Shown here: in pieces, positions 52,928 to 63,824 of the stretch
Layout of the letters: each line of letters starts with the position of its first letter
Numbering within the stretch: the first letter of the stretch is position 1
Assembly (NCBI GenBank): GCA_033439685.1
Contig: JAUEDM010000001.1
Span: forward strand, 1,302,001-1,366,000
Length of the DNA stretch: 64,000 nucleotides
Direction: 5' to 3'
DNA from: Apodospora peruviana
Taxonomy: Eukaryota > Ascomycota > Sordariomycetes > Sordariales > Lasiosphaeriaceae
The notes under the pieces: generated by a model
What the model saw: the letters and a program-made list of their open reading frames with translations, nothing else
The model's database searches: none
What the model was told of the DNA's origin: nothing
Position numbers and translations under genes: made by a program

Positions 52928-54487
52928 TCACGAAATGCGTCTTGAACCAGATCCCGTTGAAACAGAGGACCACAGCGTGCCGTCACGGTACCTTGTTCTC
53001 CGGAGGGTCCGGCCTCGCGCCTGTTCTGAAGATGTAGCAGCTCCAAGGTGACTGGAACCACCTTGACCGTTTGGTGCAGATGTTGATACCACACTCGGCG
53101 GGTATCTGCCAGGCACAGGTAAAGTAGATGATACCTCGGATGGATTTGGCGGACTTGGCGGACTTGGCGGTGACGGCGGGTCATACAGTACCGCGTGGTT
53201 GTCCTGACCTAATGGCGGAGGCGGCGGGCTATACATTACCACCTGGAGGTCCTGATCTAGCGGGGAACGCGGACGTAGCGGAATATTATGTACTACTTCC
53301 TGGTGTAGCGGACGTGGAGGCGATGGCGGGCTAAACAGGCTGCTCGGAGGTGATGATGTCGAGCCTGATGGTAGCCGCCAAGAACCACTGGTGGTAGTAT
53401 TGGTGCTCCTGCGCACTCTCCTTCTGCTGTATGTTGTTGTCTGACTGGATGTAGGTCTAGCTGCTGGGCCAGCAGGGCTTGAATCTGGTGACGATCCAAG
53501 AGTAGCTGCAGCGGTACCGTTTGGATTCGATACAACCGATGACGAATCACTAGAAGACACAGGCGGCCTCAGCTTACGGGAAGAGTTGGCTGGTCGAGGG
53601 ATCCTGGTTGGTCGTAGGGCCATCTCGTCTGCCGTGACCAAGCTTGTGTTGGAGCGCAGGGGAGGCGCGTTGAGACTGATCCTCTTGATGGTGTTGGCCA
53701 TCTTCCGATAGCGAGACTGCGAGACGTTCGTGCACTCCTTCTTGTCTTTTCGGTCGTGTCCCTCGCGCTGGATCTTTGAGATGACAGAAACTCTGGCGTG
53801 CTCAAAGTTCTTGGAGAGTTGACCGCGAAAATAGGCCGTTAGAAAAGTGATGCGGTTATACTCGTCGTTGGAGATGTCTGGGTTGTTGAGAAATGCCAGT
53901 AGGTCGTCGTCCATCCTTCGCCAGTACTCGATTTCGTCACTACTGGGAATATGGAGAAACGAATCGAGATATTCCTGCACAGGTAGACCGAGCGATACCT
54001 GTCTCAGAGTGAGCAGCTGGCGGGGATCCGGGGTTATCTCTGTTGGTCTGGCCGAGAGAACGTGTCTGCAAGCTGTGCTGGTATCACAGAGCTGGCAGTG
54101 GCGCATCATTTCTTTGAGACGACGGGAAGTGACTTCGCGCTGTGTCGAGTTGACGCCCACAAGAAGCCGCTCGTCAGGTCCGTATTTTCGCATCCACGTG
54201 GTTGCGTGGTCCAGCGACAAAATCTGATGGAAAGACTCTGAACTGCCTGGCAGAATGTCCAGGTGCATCTCGATGGTGTTTAGTAGTCTGGCCTGCGTAA
54301 GCTTCGCTTGGAGCTCCGCTTCCAGTTCCTCCTCGTAGCCCTTGACCATGCTTCGTAGAGCCTCGACCATCCTGATTAATTCATCCTTCGACTTATCATG
54401 CAGGTCTGGCGGTGGCTCGTCGCGAGAGGTGGGCTCCTCGAAGTCATACCTATTGATGAAGTACTGTGATTGTGGCGGTATAGGCAT
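52928..54487 (-). CDS. Unrecognised 519-aa protein with coiled coil and Pro/Ser-rich tail
   Basis: A single-exon 519-aa protein that I cannot assign. Residues about 30-75 form a Glu-rich coiled coil (KDELIRMVEALRSMVKGYEE). A Cys/His cluster (MRHCQLCDTSTACRHVL) near residue 130 could bind a metal but does not fit a standard finger. The region to about residue 260 is helical and charged, and the C-terminal half is Ser/Pro-rich with repeated PPSPPSPPSPPNP-like units (encoded by a GGCGGACTT-type tandem repeat, about 53147-53172) and a basic end. This could be a cytoskeletal or scaffold protein, but that is only a guess. Confidence 0.55.
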   Translation of the reverse strand: MPIPPQSQYFINRYDFEEPTSRDEPPPDLHDKSKDELIRMVEALRSMVKGYEEELEAELQAKLTQARLLNTIEMHLDILPGSSESFHQILSLDHATTWMRKYGPDERLLVGVNSTQREVTSRRLKEMMRHCQLCDTSTACRHVLSARPTEITPDPRQLLTLRQVSLGLPVQEYLDSFLHIPSSDEIEYWRRMDDDLLAFLNNPDISNDEYNRITFLTAYFRGQLSKNFEHARVSVISKIQREGHDRKDKKECTNVSQSRYRKMANTIKRISLNAPPLRSNTSLVTADEMALRPTRIPRPANSSRKLRPPVSSSDSSSVVSNPNGTAAATLGSSPDSSPAGPAARPTSSQTTTYSRRRVRRSTNTTTSGSWRLPSGSTSSPPSSLFSPPSPPRPLHQEVVHNIPLRPRSPLDQDLQVVMYSPPPPPLGQDNHAVLYDPPSPPSPPSPPNPSEVSSTLPVPGRYPPSVVSTSAPNGQGGSSHLGAATSSEQARGRTLRRTRYRDGTLWSSVSTGSGSRRIS

Positions 54488-55205
54488 CGTGAAGATTTTA
54501 TTGGTTGAAAAATGATTGGGTGTGTTGTTTGCCGCAAGTCAGAATGTTTGTTGTTGATAGACTTGGAAACAAGATGCCAAATCAACTTGAATAGATTGAG
54601 ACTGCCGAATCTTTTATGAGAAGATACTGGTGTTAAGAGATGCGAGATGCCAATGGGCTTCTTCTATACGAGTATGACAGTATATAAGTGGGTATTATGC
54701 TCGTGGACACACGGTCAAGTTGAGTGAGTGAGAGCCAGTAGGTCTCAAAAAGCTAATGGACAATGACCCATTCATTATTGTAGTCTCGTACAAAGAGGCC
54801 AATCTTGCTTCGAGCCTCCGAGGGGAACAATGAAACTGGGTTGCCTCGAGACCACGGCCTAAGAACAATTGAATTGTTTGGTTTGTACACGAAAAAAAGG
54901 TTGTCGCATTCACTGGACCTGTTCTTATCCAGGTAGCACGCCCTTCTTGGTCTGGTCTAGGGGTACCTTACCTCTCGAGACCAATATTAGGCATATCCCA
55001 AAGCAACGAGATGTAGGTTTGATGCTCTTTCCATGCCTGTGAAAGCATCTTACGGTCTCTAAGGCGCAATTAGTACATGGGAGGATGTCTCCTGTTACAT
55101 ATATGGTTTATGAGAGAAACCCCAAAATTCAAATACCCCAGTGCCTAACATCTCGAACTCCCTATCCACGACACCGCTAGAACCTGATCGTAGCCCCGAT
55201 CTTAG
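54488..55205. other. intergenic
   Basis: Promoter of the 519-aa protein gene and 3' flank of the dienelactone hydrolase gene. A GGTACCTTACCT motif lies near 54962. No gene recognised. Confidence 0.4.
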
Positions 55206-56332
55206 TCATGTAGCACCCGCAACTGCAGCTGCAGATGCACTCACACCTCGAGCAGTAGTCGCGCTCCCCACTTGAAAATGCCGTCTAAACCACCTCACCG
55301 CCTGGTCCTCACTTCTATACCCCCTCTCCCGCTGCTGCGGATCCTCCCGATCCCCCCTGACCGCAAACCCATGCTTCGCCCCGGGGTACACCTGCACCTC
55401 GTGCACCTCCTGCCCGAGAGCCTCGTTCTTGTCTTCAAGGACCCTTTTCAGAGTCTCCATCTTTTCTCGTCCCATCCACTCGTCGTCGTCCCCATTAGCC
55501 ACGCTCAGCGGCTGGACGACGTTTTGTACATCTTCTGGCACGCTCAGCTGGGCCGGGTGTGCAGTGAACGCGCAGTCCACGAGCGGGTAATACTCTGCCT
55601 CATCATCTGCTTGGGATGATCCGGCTGCGGTAGAGGGGAAAGTAGTCTTGTTCTCGGGGATGTCGTGGGTCAGTCTCACTGCGAAGGGACCACCCCAGCA
55701 GAAGCCCGCCACGGCCACTTTCCCGGGCTTTCCCGGCTGCTGAGGGGGTGTGGTGTTGCGGACCGAGTGGATGAATGCGTGCACACGCGGCTGGACGACG
55801 GAGGCACGGTTATGGTACACGAAGCGCAGCAGCATGGGCAGGATCCGGAGGTTGGTCCAGATGCGGCTGGCGAGCTTGGAGAGGACGTTGGCGGTAGGAG
55901 GGGGCTTGCTTTCTGAGAGTGTCATGAAGGTGTTTGGAGGGGCGTGGCCTAATGCTGATGTTCAGTATTTCTAGGTAGATAGGTAGACGGTACCTTGGTA
56001 CCTAGCCATGTGATAAGGGAGAGAAGTGAGACCTGTGTGGATGGGTAAGGTACATGGGTTCGGTTTTGGAAACGGGACTCACCGGCCATAATATCCGGAA
56101 CGTAGACGGTGCAGGGGACGCGCTGGGCGTAGGTGTCGGCGAGGGCACGCGTGTTGAGCAGCTTCCAGCCGAAAGCATCGCAGAAGATGACCACCACGCC
56201 CAACGGCCGAACCCCGGGCTCGGGCCCAACCACATACGTCGGCAACCCGTGGACGTTGAAATCTCTCCCTCGAGGCATGGCATCCCCGCGGAGAGTGCCG
56301 GTGAAGCAGTCGGGACAGACTGATGGAGCCAT
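55206..56332 (-). CDS. Dienelactone hydrolase family protein
   Basis: Two exons, 56083-56332 and 55206-55948, with a 134-nt intron; the product is 330 aa. An alpha/beta-hydrolase fold is evident: VVVIFCDAFGWKLLNT near the start, the Cys nucleophile in VAVAGFCWGGPFAVRL (about residue 167), an Asp in LSVANGDDDEWM and His in YPGAKHGFAVRGD. The Cys-Asp-His triad marks the dienelactone hydrolase family, which opens lactones in aromatic (catechol) degradation; fungal members may act on other esters. The last 20 residues are Ala/Ser-rich. The intron carries a GGTACCAAGGTACC repeat (about 55990-56004). Confidence 0.88.
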
Positions 56333-56863
56333 CTTAATCCCCTCACCTATGTATCCTGTTGAGAGCCTGACAAACAATGTTAATGGCCACGACTCTGGCC
56401 GTTTTGCTATCTTTGCCCGAGACGAGGAACCTTCAATGAGGAAGAGGCAACTTTTCTTTGTCCATGGAGCTTGGGCTCAAAGCTCTGTCTGGCTGCGTCT
56501 GCCTTATTTGTTCGCAGGTTGTTGGAAAGGCGGGGCAGAAACACTTGTCTCCTCGAATCACTTCAGCTGAGAATAGCGCATGGATGAAAATCCTCCGCAT
56601 ACGGAATGGCTTCCAAAGAAGCCACACTGAGCTATTCATTCATTGAGCTGTCTTCCACCCACCGGCAATTAAGAGTATGATAAAACCATCGCTGATCAAA
56701 TACAGTAGGCATTTAATCGGTCTCTTATTTATCATCCAATGGAACTGGAACTGAAGTACAGGTATCCTGTATTCAGGTCTTTCCTGGACTAATTTCATGT
56801 CAACACGACTAAGGTAAAGCCCTCTTCATATCATTGAATTCTCAAACCCTGCCCAGCCCACAG
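56333..56863. other. intergenic
   Basis: 5' flank of the dienelactone hydrolase gene and 3' flank of the broken gene. No gene recognised. Confidence 0.4.
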
Positions 56864-57651
56864 TCAGAGAGTCGTATAAATCCTCGTGCAAAACACTTCA
56901 GCCGGCGCAAACGGCTTGACTTTCTTCCCCTCCACCTCCTGCTCGTAAACCGTGGTATCAAGCGAGCTCACCACCTCGGACCTAAACGGCGCAGGCTGGT
57001 GCAGCCAGATCGTGTCGACCGCTTTGTTGACCGTCTCGATCTGAATCGCCTTGAACCCTTCCTCAGCCTTCTTTCTCATCATGAAGTGCGCCAACGCCTT
57101 TGCAAGCTTGCGACCCTCGTAGTCATGCGCGTCGACGTCCCGTTGCGGCATATCAGCTGCCCGACACCCTTGGGCTTCCAATTTTCTGGATCGCGCGGGT
57201 CGAGCGCATCCAGAGCCCCGAGCACTACGCCGAGACCCGGCAGAGTCCCCATCAGCGGACCGAGATTCTCCATGTTCATGGGGACAGCCCCGTCGTACGC
57301 CAGTCCGATGGACGCGAGCGGGAAATCCATCTGCTCGAGTAGTTCCTCGCTTGTCGCACCGAGGTTGGTCGAGTCCCAGTAGAGCTTGCCGCCGGCTGCG
57401 GCCGACTCGGGCCTCTTGAACTGGTACGCGGTGTCGAACACGCCTTAGGAGTGGCCCGAGCTGATCCCGTGGTTGACGAGGTATTCGACCGTCTTGTACA
57501 TGTTGTAGGCTCGCGCCGTCTGGCCGTCGGGGTATATCACAGCCCACGCCGGTGAGTGGAATACGTTGTTGTGTGCAATGATGGCTCGTGCCCAGCCGAG
57601 ATGTTTGGGCTCGAGCTGTCGGATTTCATATTGGGGTGGAAGCGCCGTCAT
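56864..57651 (-). pseudogene. Broken gene: in-frame stop plus frameshift, acetyltransferase-like hypothetical family
   Basis: A coherent coding track starts at the ATG at 57651 (MTALPPQYEIRQLEPKHLGW) but has a TAA in frame at 57445-57447, after 68 codons (NHGISSGHS then stop). The same frame then continues for over 100 codons (VFDTAYQFKRPESAAAGGKL ... MDFPLASIGLAYDG) before a shift around 57125-57150, where ENWKPKGVGQL is followed in another frame by DVDAHDYEGRKLAKALAHFM and runs to a stop at 56864. No intron with proper borders explains both breaks. The start resembles a GNAT-like hypothetical protein of ascomycetes, which is only a weak assignment. It is either a pseudogene or carries two sequence errors. 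Confidence 0.65.
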
Positions 57652-59131
57652 GTCTGAGGACCCCGTGGAGTGCCGTCTGCTTGCACAAGCACGTTGATCA
57701 ATACTCGAGGGTATTTGGATTAGAGAAGAGCAATAGCAACATTCATGAACCAGACATTGAGATAATACACCGCAATCGCGTCCGAACAGTGATATATGTA
57801 GGAAAGAGTAAGAGGTAGTGGCAATCGGGAAGAACATCACGGGTGGTGTATAGTATCTTCAATTAGAATATATATACGAGTACTGCAGGGTTGTGTTGTT
57901 GGTTCTGCAATGCGACAGGCCCTGCTTCAGCTTCCACCACTCGTTGCATCTATCATCAATGACTGCACCCCCAGGATCCTCGAGAAATGAATGGAACGCT
58001 GTTCGGCCGCAGCGGCCGCCCAACCAAACGTTTGGTTGCATGGACGCCACTACATTCACAACCAGAACCACTCGCGCGGCACTAGTCCTTCCCCCACGAC
58101 CTATATGCCGTGTGGGTAGCGTCGGATGATTTTGCTTCTTTCAGTGAGTGCATGCAGCACCTGAAGAAGGCTCACGAACCGAGACCAGTTTTCGTAATTA
58201 TTTTGGTTTGATGTTCATGACCGTTTGGTAATGGATGGGGGTAAGATTTGATTTCTTAAGAAAATCAAGTCAAATCAGAAGCCTATAAAGCGAGTAAAGC
58301 TGTCTTCCGTCATCTAGTCTAGTGGGATGTTACCTTACCTCTCAGAAAGCCGGAGATTATAGTCTCGATCTTGACAACCGGTCCTAGAGGAAGCGGGACA
58401 TCAAAGCTATTACTCGGATCATGCTTCCTAGGTACCTACCTGGTATTCAGGTGATAAGAATGAAAACATTCTAGCGAAGACATGAGATTTTGGAACAACT
58501 GCGCCGGAAAAGGCCCGAAACCAGTGAAATCCCAAAACTGGACGGACAGTTGGACTTGGATTATTAAACAAGTTACGCATTTCCGTTATATTGTACGACT
58601 CCTGGCGGCTGACTCATATTATCCAACGACACAGCAATCTCTTAAAGCCGACAACATAGTGAAAATGAAATTATACTTAGTACCACATATCTGGTAAGTA
58701 CCTAGGTAGTTATTCGCGGTTGCGGAATCTACATATATACACCTACTTGCCCGAGCTAGGCACTCACCTTACCGTAAACAGTGAAGCGGCCTGTTCCAGG
58801 TATGCACCCAGGCGTGATCCAGATTCCCTCGTGAAGCGAATTCAAACATAAGACGGCATTATTTTACTCCGAGTCGTTATAAGTCGAGGTAAGGAGTAAG
58901 ATTCAAATATGTTATTAATACGCCTTAAAACCCGCCAAAGCCGGAGGATGACAGCATGAGTACTACGACAAAATATTACTAATCAATCTATAACAGTTGC
59001 TAGTAAGTTGCTGTGGTCTGTGCTGGATAATTAGTAGCTGTGTCTGTGTGTCATGACGCATCATCGCCATCAGGAAGTGGGCGTCATCGAGCAGGTTTCT
59101 AAGTTAGGTACCTAGCTTTTCCATTCCCCTG
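57652..59131. other. gene-poor stretch, 1.48 kb
   Basis: Partly AT-rich. It contains a perfect 18-bp palindrome at 58021-58038 and several TACCTAGGTA-type motifs (58430-58441, 58695-58706, 59105-59112). An open frame at 58482-58697 has no motifs. A possible hairpin has arms TTACTCC near 58864 and GGAGTAA near 58893. No gene recognised. Confidence 0.4.
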
Positions 59132-60058
59132 ATGTGTAACCCCGACTTCCAGCTCCACCCGCTGCTGCCGACTGATGCCGGTCAGAATGCCGTCGGCAGC
59201 GGGACCATCACCGCCTCGGTCCGCGCCTTGATGCCGAGCCATCCGGCGTGTGCCGAGGCGCTGGCCCTGGCCAAGTCGTCGCTCCCTCCGTCCATTCTGT
59301 ACCACAGCTTCCGCGTCTTCTTGTACGCCCAGGCTTTTCTTCGCCTGGACCACCAGGAGGACGACTTCTCCGAAGGGTCGACGGACCGGGACCATGGGCC
59401 AGCTGCTGCAAGTTCAAGTTCGTCTTCGACGTTGGTTGAAGGAGGCGGCGGACCCGGACATGGTCATGACTCATCGCCACCATCGTCGTCTGACGATATC
59501 GGTATCGCCCTGACAACAGTAACAACAACTGCCGGCGTCATGGAAGGGCGCATACCGGATCACGTCCTCTTCGTAGGCTGCATCCTCCACGACGTGGGCA
59601 CCGCGTCGCAGTACGACGCGATACCGGAACGGTTCGAGGTCGTCGGCGCCGACGTCGCGGCTCGTCTCTTGCGCAACCACACCAACACTGCAGCCGGCCA
59701 GTCTGACAGCACTGTCAATGTGCATGAGATCCACGTGCGGGACATCTGGATGGCGCTGGCACTGCACACGTCCCCGGGGATAGCGGAACGGATGGGCGGT
59801 ACGGTCAGGGCTGTCCGGCTTGCCGTGCGGGCGGATTTCGGTTCGTATCCGCCGCCGTCGGTTGAGAGTATCATCCCCGACACGAACGTGGTGAGATGGG
59901 GGCTGCCGAGGTTGGAGATCGAGAAGGAGTTGGGCGACGCGGTCGTGAGGCAGGCGGTCAGGGACAGGCAGAAGGCGCCCAAGGCGAGCTGGCCGGGCGA
60001 TTTGGTGAGAGCAAGGGATGAGGATCCTGATTGGGACGGGGTGAATAAGGGTTTTTAG
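59132..60058 (+). CDS. HD-domain protein, cyanamide hydratase (Ddi2/3)-like
   Basis: A single-exon 308-aa protein. The metal-binding pattern of HD hydrolases is present: His58 in ILYHSFRVFLYA, His153-Asp154 in VGCILHDVGTASQYD, and a downstream HTSPG near residue 211 within IWMALALHTSPGIA. The ILYHSFRV ... LHDVG pattern is typical of the fungal cyanamide hydratase family (converts cyanamide to urea) and of related Ddi2/3 proteins. An insert of about 50 low-complexity residues (Ser/Gly/Asp/His) separates the first His from the HD pair, longer than I would expect. Substrate is inferred from family only. Confidence 0.75.
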   Translation: MCNPDFQLHPLLPTDAGQNAVGSGTITASVRALMPSHPACAEALALAKSSLPPSILYHSFRVFLYAQAFLRLDHQEDDFSEGSTDRDHGPAAASSSSSSTLVEGGGGPGHGHDSSPPSSSDDIGIALTTVTTTAGVMEGRIPDHVLFVGCILHDVGTASQYDAIPERFEVVGADVAARLLRNHTNTAAGQSDSTVNVHEIHVRDIWMALALHTSPGIAERMGGTVRAVRLAVRADFGSYPPPSVESIIPDTNVVRWGLPRLEIEKELGDAVVRQAVRDRQKAPKASWPGDLVRARDEDPDWDGVNKGF

Positions 60059-60388
60059 ACTATTATTACCTGAGCAAGCGTCCTCAGACACCTGATGGGT
60101 TTTATACGTTCAAGCTTGATGCAGGTAGCAAGCCATTATCGAAGTGAAGAGCCGCACAAGCACCATGTTCTTAACCTTCCCACCGCCGTTGACGTTGTTG
60201 ACCAAGGCTTGCATAAGTTGTAGTCCACATCATGCTAGCAAACGAGAACTCGTGAGAGTCATGGAGAAAAACTCCTTCAGGAGCGCAAACACAGCAGGAA
60301 ACAGGTGTTACAGTCTGGAGGGTTCACATTGTGCTATAAATGAAGCTCGACCTCAGACGTTCATTTCCAGTGCTCGAGGACCCACGTC
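60059..60388. other. short intergenic between convergent genes
   Basis: 3' flanks of the HD protein gene and the CocE-like gene. Nothing else recognised. Confidence 0.4.
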
Positions 60389-62146
60389 CTATTTGAGAAC
60401 AGGCAGCACGACGCTTGATACCCTCCCCTTTGAATGGCCGATGGTATGTATCGCGGCTTTCAGCTCCGTTGCACTCACAGCATCTGCGCTAGTCCCCGGA
60501 TTAGGGTGGAACATAGGATAATTGCCGCCGGCCACGAGCAAACGTATCGAGTGGCCCTTCTGGAATACGTGGGCGCAAGGGGAAAGTGTAAGTTTGACAG
60601 TGACCGGAACATTCGGATCGGGCCGGGCAGAAGCAAGTCTTTTATAGACCTCGGTGACGTTGCGTGAGTAGCCTCTCGCATCGACATCGCTGATGCGAAC
60701 AAATAGGTCGACATACGGCGTGTCGCTGGAGTGCGAGAGCTCAACAGTCGGCGTTCCCATGACCTCGATATCACGATCCAGAGGCGTGGTAGTGAAGGGG
60801 AGAACGTCAGACCTAGCGGCGAGGGTGTCATCGATGACACAACCGCTTCCAAAGCCAATGAACGCGCCTCCGACTGTGGGTGTAGGATGAGCCGGGTCGA
60901 AGGTGAAGCTCGAGGATGAATCGCCACCGCCCTCTTCACCTTCCGCCGAGGGTTTCGTGAACCCAAGTTCTTTGCCATGTCGCAGATACAACCCAACCGC
61001 CATCGTATCAGCGGGTGGCCACCGGGGTATTTTGCGCCATTCCCTGACACCGGTGACAAAAATCCGAACACCAGACTCGGCGTCCTCGTCCTCAGGTACC
61101 CCGGCAAGATGTGTTTCCAACCACTTATATGATTCGGGAATCGAATCCTCGGCCGCCATATGCGAATATGCCCCGATGATCAGCCTCACCTCGACGCCGC
61201 GCTCGGTCAAGCGATGATACTGCTCCACCCCTTGCTCCAAAAACACATCATACCAGCCATACAACAACAGCACCGGAACATGCGCGTTCTCTATCGCGCG
61301 GTCCCCGAACCGCATCCCTTTGTACCACTCATCGTCCAGATCCGGCCTCTGCGCAATCTTGACCAGCCAAGCCAAGTCTTCGCTCGCCTCTGCATGCCTT
61401 CCGAGGCTCTCGATGAGCGGCACACCCTGCAAGACCCCTCTCAGCGCAGACCGCGAATGGTTCCACCCCGTCCGATACATGGCCTGAAGGGTCCCGAGCC
61501 GCTCCTGGTTGGCGATCTGGTCCGCCCACGAGATCATGTCCATCCTCAGCGCGCCCGTGGCCCAGAAGAAGCTCGCCATATCGTGCACCCCGACGCCCAT
61601 TGCGCAGCACACCGGCCCCCCGGGTCCATCGTCCGCTGCCAGCAGAGCCCACTGCGTCAGAGCAAGATACGATGATCCCATGGTCGCGAATTTGCCAGAG
61701 TACCAGACCTGGGCGCGCATCCAGGCTGCCACGGCGCGGCTGTCGGAAACATCGTGGCGGCATGGAGAGAAGGGGCCGCTGCCCTGCGAGGCGAAGGTGC
61801 CACGCGCGGACACCAGCAACACCTGGTACCCGCGGGCGGCAAAGGGACGCGCCAGAGAGAGGGCCCAGGGGAATGCCGCCCGGCCGTAGGGGGTGTTGCA
61901 GAGGATGGTGCCTTTGGGCTTTTCATCTATCGGCAGAATGGGAAGATACAGGTCCGCTGCAAGGAGGAGCTGTTCGCTTTCTGGTTGCCCTTCATGGCTT
62001 CCGAAGGGGTCGGAGGAGTTGACTGGTACGGGGATGGATACGGGCTGGGTGGTATAGTTGCACGACTCTCCTGGCAGCTTTGAGATTCTGCCGATGAGCT
62101 TGTCGACGAGTGCGCCTACATATCCACGCTCCTGAGGCTGCGACAT
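60389..62146 (-). CDS. CocE/NonD-type alpha/beta hydrolase (X-Pro dipeptidyl-peptidase-like)
   Basis: A single-exon 585-aa protein. The N-terminal hydrolase core has TILCNTPYGRAAFPWALS, LVSARGTFASQG and the nucleophile elbow FATMGSSYLALTQ (Ser about 159); the Asp lies in LLLYGWYDVFLEQG and the His in IIGAYSHMAAED. The C-terminal jelly-roll domain of the family (VMGTPTVELSHSSDTPYVDL, GHSIRLLVAGGNYP) follows. This matches CocE/NonD hydrolases, which cleave esters, amides or acyl-amino bonds; the substrate is unknown. No signal peptide, so probably cytosolic. It converges on the HD-domain gene. Confidence 0.85.
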   Translation of the reverse strand: MSQPQERGYVGALVDKLIGRISKLPGESCNYTTQPVSIPVPVNSSDPFGSHEGQPESEQLLLAADLYLPILPIDEKPKGTILCNTPYGRAAFPWALSLARPFAARGYQVLLVSARGTFASQGSGPFSPCRHDVSDSRAVAAWMRAQVWYSGKFATMGSSYLALTQWALLAADDGPGGPVCCAMGVGVHDMASFFWATGALRMDMISWADQIANQERLGTLQAMYRTGWNHSRSALRGVLQGVPLIESLGRHAEASEDLAWLVKIAQRPDLDDEWYKGMRFGDRAIENAHVPVLLLYGWYDVFLEQGVEQYHRLTERGVEVRLIIGAYSHMAAEDSIPESYKWLETHLAGVPEDEDAESGVRIFVTGVREWRKIPRWPPADTMAVGLYLRHGKELGFTKPSAEGEEGGGDSSSSFTFDPAHPTPTVGGAFIGFGSGCVIDDTLAARSDVLPFTTTPLDRDIEVMGTPTVELSHSSDTPYVDLFVRISDVDARGYSRNVTEVYKRLASARPDPNVPVTVKLTLSPCAHVFQKGHSIRLLVAGGNYPMFHPNPGTSADAVSATELKAAIHTIGHSKGRVSSVVLPVLK

Positions 62147-63501
62147 TGCCTATTCCCGTCACTAACTATCGAGATGAAGATTGTGATTGAAGGTGAAGTG
62201 TGGATGTGGAAGAGGGACTCGGAGCGAACTATTCTAGGGGCAAGTCTACTGGGCAGCTTATCCATGGGAATAGCCGGATACTAGTATTCCGTACTGACTG
62301 TTCCAGAATGGTGCATACGCGACCTGCAGATGGGACATGCAGCCCGTAACCAATGGGTATCCATTGTTATCGCTTAGATGCGCGGAGAGAGGGACATATC
62401 CCGGTTCAACGACGAAATAAGCACTGCGTGCAGAATAAAAATAGCTCCTTATTTGGCTTTGGCCACAACTTCTTCCGAGGGAACTGAGCTAACCATCCAA
62501 CCAGAATAAATAGGCAACCTCTGTTGTATCGTGCCACGAATTAAAAGTCCAGTGAACACCGTCATAATTTCTGTCCTACAAAACACTCATTATCAACACA
62601 ACCAAAGCCAACAATCTTATTGAATTGGTATGCTTCGCCCATGGCTTGCTTCCGTGGCAAAACTTACACATTAGACCATACCGTCTATTGCCGCTGGAAC
62701 CATGCCAATAGCTACAGCTTCTCGGAGAACCGGGAAAAGCTGGCACTGGCAGGCACATGTACATCAACTACGGCAATCTTGAGAAGGGTGCTCAGGGCAG
62801 CTGCGGCCTCCACACCCAAGATAAGGCTGGGGACGAGGACGAGGAGGTAGGTGAAGAAGACGAGCATACCCAAGAGAGGCGTAGGATAAGCTGGTTCAGC
62901 TTGTGTGTTCCTAAATTTGGGCCATGATCCCTTCTTCACGGGTTTAGTCCTGGAATCTAGTAGCTCAGCAAACGTCGTTGATTTGGAGTCTAGATCTAGA
63001 CCAACAGGCAGGGATCTTGAGGTTCTGACTGTTGAGTAGCCTCGGTTTAGAACATAGCAACATGTTGGGAACTAAAGCATTTTGACAACAATGAGATATG
63101 GAAAGACCACAACCGGGAAACGCAGTTCTTCTTCCTCTTTTCTGTTTACTTTAAGTGACCTTCTATGACAAACCATATATGACGCACAAGCGTACGTTTT
63201 ATAGCGTCTTTGTATCGTCACATCTTCCCGACAGCGTGCAAATTGCCCTGGAGAATGACACGATGCTCTCTTTGTGCCGGATTCGGCGCTGTTCACCCAC
63301 GGATACGAAGAGACTCCTTTGTTGCAGTAGCTCGCTCATTATCAGCTATAAAATCCCAGTCCTGCACAAGCCCAGCCTAGTTTCCATTCTCACTCTTCCC
63401 AAGCAGAACAGTCAACACAGGGCACACCAAGCTTCTACAGTATTCCTTGGACAAACAAGCAAACCAAGTGATTTTACTGAACATCACGAGACACAGCAAA
63501 G
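62147..63501. other. gene-poor stretch, 1.36 kb
   Basis: Promoter of the CocE-like gene. A small minus-strand open frame (62712-62939) encodes one hydrophobic stretch but begins at GTG with no ATG until well inside; I do not call it. No tRNA or known motif seen. Confidence 0.4.
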
Positions 63502-63824
63502 ATGCCACCCAAATCCCTCAACCTCTTGTGGCAGTTCATCCAGCGCTATGAACCGGTGCGTGAGTAAAAGGACGGCGGCGTCCTCATTTCGATCTTCATT
63601 TCGATGCCCTCGGAGTGTCTGGCACACGCAACGCGTCGATTAGAGACTACAATCTTGCATACCAGCGGAGTTCAAAGTGCCGAAGTCAATGTTGGTACCT
63701 ACCATTGTCATGCCACTACTGCTATGCAGGTTCGTTTATGCTGATATTATATGTTATTCCAGGATGATGGCCGGGAGATCGCCATCTCCATCCCCGACGT
63801 CTCGATCGCTGACTTTGACGCCTG
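63502..63824 (+). pseudogene. Possible degenerate spliced gene, family unknown
   Basis: An ATG at 63502 (MPPKSLNLLWQFIQRYEP) is followed by GTGCGTGAGT, a possible donor. Downstream, coding-like segments appear: one (about 63578-63665, with DALGVSGTRNASIRDYN) is in one frame, and the next (SAEVNVGTYHCHATTAMQ, then DDGREIAISIPDVSIADFDA after a GTTCGT-TTCCAG intron near 63730-63761) needs a one-base shift around 63665. It ends at a TGA at 63822-63824. The patchwork looks like a decayed gene. I do not recognise the family. Confidence 0.3.

Noticed and set aside
62712..62939. 75-codon minus-strand frame with a hydrophobic stretch
   Set aside because: Starts at GTG, and the ATG inside leaves only a short hydrophobic peptide; no other support.
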